Source: Sanderia malayensis | Lineage: Eukaryota; Cnidaria; Scyphozoa; Semaeostomeae; Pelagiidae | Direction of reading: 5' to 3' | DNA: 64,000 nt | Assembly (NCBI GenBank): GCA_013076295.1 | Contig: RQOL01000616.1 | Span: 992,001-1,056,000, forward strand | In this document: positions 55,801 through 64,000 of the stretch, one piece after another | How positions within the stretch are numbered: the stretch's first letter is position 1 | Layout of the letters: every line of letters starts with the position of its first letter | Program-made: the position numbers and the translations under genes | The notes under the pieces: model-generated | Database searches by the model: none | Told to the model about the DNA's origin: nothing | Seen by the model: only the letters and a program-made list of their open reading frames with translations

Positions 55801-58800
55801 TAACTTTATCAAGAGTTCCACGTAACGTTAAGTTGGCTCTCATGTGAACTTCACTGGCAAATGTTTTTCTTCCAAAAACTGTTTGATTCCTATCGATGTA
55901 TATTGCCTTGGCTGCGATTTTACTCAAATCTTTGCCATTGATAGTCCCAGAAACACTTGCGCTGGAAGCTTTCACATTGCCCAAATGCATAGGACTTTGA
56001 AATGTAAATGGAACGTCAATTGTTTGCCTTTTGGACTTGCTCAAAGTCTGCAGCGACAAGTGCTGGAGAGAACGAATCAAAGATTGTTGTTTTTGGACTT
56101 TACTCTTCAACGCGTTTTGTCGCTTCAATATATCTTCATCGCGAGGGGACAACTTAACTGTTCCCAATGAACTTTGCTGGGTTGTCATGTCTCCACGTAC
56201 CAGAACATCTGTGAAATTTTTCAAGCCTAGGGACAGAAAAATGATACAAGTAGGATAATGCCAAGAAATTGAAAAATTAACCCAACACTTTGTACCGGGT
56301 GAAAAGTTGGATTACAAAATACGAATCAGTTTTTATCTGTGGATGTCGTCATGATTTTTGGCAAATGAACATTATAGTGACATGTAATTTTTTTGTGAAT
56401 TAAATCGAGTAACCCTTGCGAATAATCATGAAATGTTATTAATTAAAACGTTAGAAGATGAAAATTCTTTAATTTGTCGAGAATTACCTGTGATTGAACT
56501 ATTATCGTTGAGAAATACAATTTTACTGCGCTTCATATGGAAAGTATCATTTACTTTCGACACTCGTTCATTCAAGAGCAGCAACGTTTTGTTTATTTCT
56601 CCCACCTTTACCAAAGTGTCATTCAATAACTTATATCTTGGATATGACTTAGTGAAGTCAACTCTGAACAACTGGCCATTGTTGATTCCAGAAAATACAG
56701 TTTTGGCATTGCGAATCAGTACCATGGTCCTGTTCTTTACTCTCAGGCTGTGCGTTACTGGCGAATCGTAATCCATATTTGACGGTTTCAAGGGCTGTTG
56801 TGATTGCTTGAATCTCCAACCATCATATTCGAATAATGTGACGTTTTTGCTGTTGGTTGTACTCAGCGCCAGAAGGAACTCTCCACTCTGTCCTAAAAAT
56901 GATTCAATAAAGTTCCATGAAAAAATGAATACAGCAAAAATCCCATGTTTAAGAACCTACTTTTTTCAGAGTTTGGCAAATCAGCAAATCAGGCCCTTGT
57001 ACAATGAGATACAAATAGCAAAAGATCTTGTATGTTCTGCGCTATAAATATTTATTAACTTATGCATGCTATGCTGCCAAAAATCCAACAACATTAAATG
57101 ATCATTGATACAAAACGGTAGCTATATCAAATAAATTTTTCCATAAAAAAATATTAATATGGAAATACTGCTGTAAAGGTTTTTAGCGAGACAATATTGA
57201 AATTGAATAGTTAAGCCCCAAATATTAAAGCCTTTTAGAGCTTGTCTAGGCAACCAGAACCAGGTTTCTATATTTTGGGGTATTAAGAAAGCAAATTTCT
57301 GCCAGAAGGTTCTGAAGTTTCAAGAGTATCTCAAACATCTTTATCTCATTGGACAAATTTAGAATGCTACAGTGATTAAGTATGCAGTCTAAGTATATGC
57401 GCACAATCTAGCTCTTTTTGGTTCAAAATGGCAAGATAAAAAGTTGGCTTAATAACTTACCTTTGATGGCAGTCCACTTATTTGCTCCGTGTGCTTTTAT
57501 ACACTGGAAGGGCACAAATAGATTCCAGTTCCATTTGTAAATCACTGAATCCACTAAGTAATTCTTCCGTCCATTCCTATCAATCTTGAAATTATTAGCA
57601 ACAGCAAGGAAATATTCCGTGGCCAATCCTTCGCCAATGGAAAAGAACTCCCAGTCAACAGCTGCATCCGTTCTTAGTCTTTGAAAACTGACGAACCGCT
57701 TCAGATTTGAGGAATAAATGAAAATCTCCGAGTCCAAGTGATGCGAGCCTTCATCGTTGACAAAGTTTGCGACAACCACAAAATGCTTGTGGTGCAGTGC
57801 AAATGCGTCTATGTCCGTAGCACCATATGTAACCAATGAGTCGCTGGGTATCACTTGAAAGCTAACTGCCTTCCAAACATAAAATCTTGGAGCATTCTTG
57901 TACATGGTTTCTGAAAAAACAACAAATGCAAAATTAAGATGCAAACAAGAAACAACAACAAATGCAAACTACGAACTATGTCTTTTGTTTCCACAAAAAA
58001 TATAACTCATTTTTTTCAGGTTGAGGATTCCGAAGAAGTAATGAAGTGCCTTCAAGCAATAAAAAGCTCGTCCCAGTACAAAATTTCAAATATAGCTGTA
58101 TACATGCTTACTGTCACAGGTGTATTCAACTGTTAGATACTTTGTGAACACGGGACAAGGGTCCACAATTCCATCGGTAGGGGCTTTTAGAGTGCAACGT
58201 GTTTTATTATTGCACATCATTGCTACTTTCTCTAATATAAGAGGCGCTGAACAGGGTTGAATATTGAAAAACCATCCATGGTTGCAAATTGACCAGCTTT
58301 TGCGACCATAGAATGCAGACCGAATTGTGATACTTGAACCAGATGAGCATGATATCACTTGAGACCGGCCATCACAAACAGTTTTTGTAATGCTGGATCC
58401 AGGTGCTGAAAATAATCAAAAAAGAGTAAATATTACGTGTGTGGATGTAAAGTATACATTTTTTTACTTTTTTGATGTACCATTGGAAAGCTTAGTGTTT
58501 GGGTTACTAAATTTCAGAGTAGAACTGAGTTGATACAGGGAGTAACATTTGTACTCCTCCATCTATCAATTCAGCTGATACAAGAAGTGCAAATGTTATC
58601 AATCACACAACGCACCTGGGCGGCTATAAAAGGGTGGGCAGTAATCAGAGGAAACGCCGTATTTCCTCTAATAAGCTACCAGGCGCTTATTGAATATTTT
58701 GCAAAATTGGCTGGGTGCTTATTAGATGGGGCCGCTTAAAAGAGGGGCGCTTATTTCACACTTTTTATTTTAGGGTGGGCGCTTATTGGATGGGGCGGTT

Positions 58801-60403
58801 ACAAGAGGGTGTGCGTTAATTAGGGGAAATACGATAAGGTATTACGAACATAACAGCTATTTCATATAATAAAAAATATCAAAAAAGTTAGATATAGGAA
58901 GATGTATAGTTTAGAAGAAGCGGAATTAGAGGACATTTTTTACCTTTGCTTTGGTGCTGTATGAAAGCTACATGAGGCTGCCCAAATACTTTGAATGTAA
59001 CAACTTTGTTAGCTGATGGTAGAGGCAACGTTATTTGCTTCTGGAAATTAAAATTCTTTTCCATGTCGCTGTAACTGAGCACTCTTGTGACGTAGTTGAC
59101 ACCGTAAGGTTGTTTCATACTTTCTGCTAGTACGACATAGTGATCAACAATGTGTGTGAATACATCAAACGATTTTGCATTGAAGACGGTAAGCGCCTGT
59201 CCGTACTTGGTAAACAAATGCAGGTCTTCATCCCATATGTACAACTGTAAGGTAACTGGGGATAGTATGCCAATGAAAGTGTTCCCATTCATGCTGAATT
59301 GCTTTACTTGTAAAGTGTTGCTTGGTAACATCATTTTGGAGATTTCGGTGAATCCTTTGAGAATAAACTTTCCTGTACGGAAAAAAATGCCATTTGACAT
59401 TAAGTTAATTTATAGGCAGGATTTTTCAATAAAATGAGTCGACTTTCTGGAGTACGAAGGAAACATGAGCTAACAGTTGATAAACAAGTACAGCTTGTGT
59501 TGTGATGTGGCAAACTGCAATTTTCAAATTATCAACAGTAGTTGCGTTTGGACATTTAACTAGACATTTACAAAGAATTTAAGGTAGAAACGCCTCAAAA
59601 TGTTATTGCCAATATTTCAAAAACATAAAAAATTCATAAATTCATCTTATCAACTTATTTATAAGCTCTGAAGTTTTGCTCAAGCTACATGTAAGACATT
59701 GATTTATTTGAGTTATTTCTTACCTGTAGTGCAAGGCATCACAATGCAATATTTTGTTTCCGTGGCTGGTCCAAGGCCTGAACAATTTTGTCCACCATTT
59801 GACGGGGCAGGAAAGGTACATGTTCTGTATCTTTGCTTCTGACCACCTCCACAGCTTGAACTGCAAGGTCCAAAGCTGCTCCACTGAGAGTATCCTCCAT
59901 CTACTGCCAGTGTTGAACCTTGTGAAAAAAGTCAAATAACGGTTATAAAAGATATCTGAACGATTTTTCACTTTTGCTCAATGGATATGCATATGATCAA
60001 GTATATATGGCAATCTAACATGCTCTCTCGCAGTAAAAAGAATATACTTGATTAATGTCTTTCGTTTACAAGTATTTAAGTGTTTAAATAAGCAATGTCA
60101 TTTAAGAGTGTTAAGTTCCTCAAGCAACGAAAAGAGAAAATTACCATTATTTGCACGTCGAATTCTTGATTTTTTCTTTTCAGCTTTTTGAACAATGTTT
60201 GAAGTTTCATTTTCGTCCCCATGAAGTTCAAGTTCGCCAAAGAATGTTGACATGTAAATTGAAACTTTTTGCTCAACCAGGTCATCAATTTCTTTTTTTA
60301 TTCTGCTTGGAACCTTCTCTGCAAAGCCTGAATCAATATGTGCTCTTCCAAGTGGTGCCGCGGCCATTATCAGGAAAACCACCAAGATTATTCGTGACGC
60401 CAT
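49814..60403 (-). CDS. Large secreted TSP1 / EAR-repeat / SUEL-lectin matrix protein with a solenoid-like repeat array
   Basis: Fifteen exons, 2266 residues, phases consistent: 60145-60403, 59724-59918, 58944-59372, 58112-58405, 57461-57910, 56488-56892, 55153-56226, 53799-54751, 52215-53646, 51798-51956, 51485-51672, 50624-51225, 50251-50389, 49974-50148, 49814-49860. In order: a signal peptide (RIILVVFLIMAAAPLG); a possible furin site (SRIRRA); a thrombospondin type-1 repeat (YSQWSSFGPCSSSCGGGQ); EAR-type propeller repeats; a SUEL/rhamnose-binding lectin domain (VISCSSGSSITIRSAFYGR ... MCNNKTRC); more EAR repeats; about 25 repeats of roughly 45 residues (pattern GNV..GLVDGVNLTKL...AVYL.G.Q.I.G.K.F), rich in N-glycosylation sites; then further EAR-like repeats (YTYIIIGSSMQAVKVFQ). 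No membrane segment is visible. EAR repeats are shared with TSPEAR and LGI proteins. Likely an extracellular matrix or cell-surface adhesion protein; ligand unknown. Confidence 0.87.
58658..58833. mobile_element. Short inverted-repeat element, ends CGTATTTCC
   Basis: The ends CGTATTTCCTCTAATAAGC and GCGTTAATTAGGGGAAATACG are inverted copies. The interior repeats GGGCGCTTATT words. It lies in the intron between exons 3 and 4 of the matrix gene. Confidence 0.75.
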
Positions 60404-62761
60404 TTTGGATATCTTTCACTACCGAAGCGGTTAAGAATGCGAGATTGGAATCCTGAAGCTATATTTGCTAAAAAGCTGACACGGAAAACAGAGTATTCCT
60501 CGCGAAAAACTGTCACCTTACAGTACAAACTGCGAAGAGTTTGTAAACACACAACAGTTGCAGCCGAAAGTGTAGGAGAATTTCTCCCTTGCGGAAGACT
60601 TGCCAGAAAGAGAAAATGATAGATGCTAGGCGAAATTCAAATGGACCCTATAAAGCGACTTACTCCCGAAGGATTCGCTACTTTAGCACAAACATTGTCT
60701 TGGTGGAATTTTATTGAACAACTTTGACCCATGCAGAAGAAGTGTCGCAAGAGGGTTCTTAACTATGGCGGATTTGCACAATATTATGCTGATCATTCTT
60801 CAAGTACTTCTCATTAACAATGAAAGTCTATTTGTCTATGACTTCCAGAAACGTGCTTACAAATTACAATCGGAAATTAATTTGATAGTTGTCATTTTAG
60901 GAATGCAACAACAATAACGGGCGTGGTGTTGTAGTGTTGTGACTACCACAGCAGAATGAAGGCCGGGTTTGATTTGATTTGGTCCACATTACCACCTTGT
61001 GTTAGACGCAGTAACGACCAATGCATGTATCAATGCGTTGTATTTCAATGAGTCAATTAATTAAACAGGTCTTTAATTTATCTTAAATTCTACACACTAT
61101 TCAAAAGCCTGCTGCAACAAAAAGCCACATTCCTTTTTTTTGCAAATAATAAAATTTCAATTTTTAATTATCATTTTCGTGCTTATTTTGAATTTTTTGA
61201 TAACAACAATATTAAATTCGACTTTGCAATGGAGCACTGGCTAAAACATGTTTTGACGTTATAACAATGACACAGGAAGACTTTTTCAATGACATGGAAA
61301 AGCATATCGTGAAAAGAACAATTACACAGACTTCTATATCCTTTTAATTAAATTGCTTGATATTTCATATTTTATATCTTAACATATTTGGTCAGTATCA
61401 TAACAATGAAGAACATTTTACGTGTGGCCATGGTCACAGAATGCATTTGGTTGTTGTAGGAACTGGGACTGGGAGTGGATATTGATTTGATGGAGATAAA
61501 AATCACAATTAAATGTCCTGTGAACAGCTGATAAATTTTTTATTGAAAACAAGACAACAAAGAAGAAAACAACTATAGAACTCCTTTTGCATTCAAATCA
61601 CCAATAGGTTTTCGTGTTTTCTTTCATAATATTCTCAAGCCAAGTTATTTTGTTTTGCAAAAGAACGTGGCTTCTTCATTCAGATGTGCACAAGTCACAA
61701 AATATGCCCGAGCAATGGAATTGCTTTATTTACTGAAGGCAAATTTGAGTACTCAAAATTGCTTAGCAATTGCTTAACTTTTTGTTCGTGTTTTTTGAAA
61801 ATAGATTAGAAAAAGGTTATTCCTGTTAAAAAGACGGTGTCAGGTCAGTTCACATTTCCTGTTAAGTACCGAAAATACAATTTTTCAAATTGCTTACCAG
61901 TCTTCAATCCAGTACTAAAATTGCTTAACTTTTTGCCTTGCCGAGTACTGCCTTGCTTATAAAGCAGTTGCTTATAAAAAAAAGTGGCATCACATCTACT
62001 TCATTGATATTGATGATTATTTCATTTTATTGCGGAACTCGAAAACGGACGCAAATTCGAAGACTTTACAGTTTCCTCTCGTGAAGTTTGCACTGTGGGT
62101 GTCAGGTCATAGGCTAAATGCTACAAAAATGACGTAATTAAACAGAAATATGAAACAGAATCCAAAAAGCTTTGATTGGAATATAAAATCATAACGTCAT
62201 TTTGTACCAAACTAGCCTGTTATGATTTTAGACAGACCAGTTTGCAAGCAGGCTTGCCCCAAGTGGGTTGACGAGACGAGAGAGACAACTTCAAGCCCAT
62301 GATTCATTGCGGTTATCACACACACATAAATTATGCGGTACTTATTATGATTATGACGGTCGACAAAGTTGATGATGAAGCGGACAGGAAAAGGCAGGAA
62401 CATTAACAACACACACGCAAAACAATAAGCAAGGAAATCACGCGAAACGCTTATCTTCCGAGCCGAGGAGGGAAAGCATCGTACAGTTTGTTGAATTGTA
62501 AATTATCCCACCGAGGAACTGGTAATAGCAAAAACTATGCTTACGCCCAGTAGCATTTGACAGCAGATATTGTGTACATCACAAAACAGGTGGAGACGAT
62601 CAAAGACGGTGCTGTTTGGCCTATTTGGATTATAACTGTTGCCCAACTAACGATTGTTTTGTCGATTGTTTTGTCGACAGATAAAGCGAGTTTTACTGCA
62701 AATGTCGTAATCATTGGAGTTTTTGAACGAATTGTGTTTGCAAATAGAGGCAAGTCTCTTC
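60404..62761. other. Intergenic region upstream of the matrix gene
   Basis: This holds the presumed promoter of the matrix gene and the truncated repeat at 61741-61979. The open frames here are short, overlap repeats and match nothing recognisable. Confidence 0.5.
61741..61979. repeat. Truncated second copy of the AAGCAATT-rich MITE
   Basis: The reverse complement matches much of 32412-32718, including the AAAAAGTTAAGCAATT words and the TTATAAGCAA segment. The TA-CAC end is missing, so the copy is broken. Confidence 0.75.
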
Positions 62762-62884
62762 ATGTCGGACTCACAGACAGAAAGACGACCCACCATCAAC
62801 ATGCCAGTTCAACAAATAATCGTTTCACCGATTACTGGCCTACTTGAAACGCACACCATTACCATATCTAAGGATGTCGAAAAT
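62762..62884 (+). CDS. Possible first exon of an unidentified gene (partial)
   Basis: A 41-codon open stretch from an ATG (MSDSQTERRPTINMPVQQII) ends at a good donor (AAT|GTAGGT). No recognisable domain is present and the rest of the gene would lie to the right of the window. The call rests only on the open frame, the donor and a serine/threonine-rich composition, and may be wrong. Confidence 0.3.
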
Positions 62885-64000
62885 GTAGGTATAAATTTTT
62901 TTGTTCTGGCCATTTCAGTTCGTGTGTTTATTTTTTACCCGCCCTTCAATTTAAGCTTTGTACAGAATATGAAAACTTGAAAGTACAAATAAAACAACGA
63001 CCTTTTTCCTTCGTGTCCATTATTGCAGGATATTATTTGTATTTTTAGCAAATAAATTATTGATGAGCATGAACCAACAGAAAAGCATTTGCCTGGTTAT
63101 CTTTCATTTAATGAGAAATAAATTGAAGAATTATCCCTTAAATGCAAATTTTTCTACTTTATCAACTTTGAAGATAATTTTAATTATAATATCTGCAACC
63201 AAGATAATAAACCAGTCTGCAAAGCATGGCAGCTGCACGCGCGAGGTGATTTATGGAAGCTAATAGCGCACCCCGAAAATTAGGTCTTGCACGCGCGCAC
63301 GCGCAAGGTCAAATCAGGAATTTTGCGAATGTTCTGCTTGCAATTTTCATTACACTTGAAATCCAACAGACAGAGTAATGGAAAAAACAAGTAATGAACT
63401 GAACTGGACATAAACACTAATAACGATGAAAACAAGAGATAAATGTCTGTGATTGAATAACTTTACTGAATTTTGTCTTTTTCACACAATATGAAATGGT
63501 TTGTTGGGGCAGCAAGCCTGTCAAGAACTTTGCTACCATGCGTGTACTTATTTAAGTAACGTCCTCTATTGTCAAGAAAGATAGGAACCTGATGTTTTGA
63601 TGTTTTCGTTATCAGATGACATGGTCTTTAACTCTAAAGAGTATTTATAGACTATAAATTAAAAGTTCCTCAACCAAAATATTCAAGTATCGCTCTTTGC
63701 TTTTTTGAAACTATAGTGAACAACGATAAAACTTGAAAAACATGTATTTCCAAGTCTAATTAAAAGATTTACGGCGTACCATTCAGACTCAAAAAGTGAA
63801 TGTTACTTACAGTAACATACAAAACTGCGCCCTGAACGCGGAAAAATCCGGCGTGCACGCCGTGCACGCCGGAAATTTTGCGCTGCACGCGCGAGATCTC
63901 GTCGAGTTCTGCCATCCTCTGCAGACTGGATAATAAACATTAAACAAATTAGAATTAAATGAATTATCTACCTATAAAATATTTTCATTAAAAAATAAAG
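62885..64000. other. Right-hand end, no supported gene
   Basis: If the exon at 62762 is real, this is its first intron. It contains two GC-rich patches (about 63225-63310 and 63830-63905) with GCACGCGCG words in otherwise AT-rich DNA. No other gene is visible. Confidence 0.4.
63848..63872. repeat. GC-rich near-perfect palindrome
   Basis: CCGGCGTGCACG faces CGTGCACGCCGG around one central base, in a local GC-rich island. It is followed by CTGCACGCGCGAG, which recurs at about 63233. Confidence 0.85.

Noticed and set aside
60714..60917. A short plus-strand open frame upstream of the matrix gene
   Set aside because: No domain, no codon or splice support, and it lies in the promoter-side region.

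Overview
The window is metazoan nuclear DNA: AT-rich, with genes broken into many short exons by GT-AG introns, long intergenic stretches and many short TA-flanked inverted-repeat elements. The gene set (CBP/p300, MDC1-like, TDO, LLPH, CCDC169, a secreted TSP1/EAR/SUEL-lectin protein) fits an early-branching animal. A cnidarian, perhaps an anthozoan, is my best guess, but nothing here proves it. All gene models below were spliced by eye. For the MDC1-like gene, TDO, the Ig gene, the matrix gene, CCDC169 and both transposon genes, the exon phases join without internal stops.

Layout. 1-4.4 kb: 5' part of a CBP/p300 gene (minus), running off the left edge inside TAZ1. 4.4-6.5 kb: a decayed Gypsy-type integrase relic. 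6.5-10 kb: a secreted three-Ig-domain protein (minus). 10-12 kb: non-autonomous DNA elements. 12.1-20.1 kb: an MDC1-like DNA-damage adaptor (minus; FHA, repetitive TQxY region, tandem BRCT). 21.6-29.4 kb: tryptophan 2,3-dioxygenase (minus). 31.0-31.4 kb: LLPH (minus). 31.7-46.2 kb: a complete two-gene DNA transposon of the KDZ (Kyakuja-Dileera-Zisupton) class. 46.4-49.2 kb: CCDC169 homologue (plus). 49.8-60.4 kb: a 2266-residue secreted matrix/adhesion protein (minus). 62.8 kb: a possible first exon of another plus-strand gene.

The main discovery is the 14.4-kb transposon. It is bounded by a 7-bp direct repeat (CAACATT) and by related inverted ends carrying a TTCCACAGCTGTGGAA palindrome. Two intron-rich genes start near its two ends and converge. 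One is a 977-residue KDZ transposase with its acidic residues intact. The other is a 790-residue protein combining an OTU-type protease domain, a PHD-like zinc finger and a Ulp1/C48 SUMO-protease-like domain. Between the two 3' ends lie 13 copies of a 166-bp tandem repeat. Every copy carries the same composite motif (CCAAAATATGGT followed by TCCACAG) that marks the transposon ends. The element appears to have landed between LLPH and CCDC169, which without it would be head-to-head about 0.6 kb apart.
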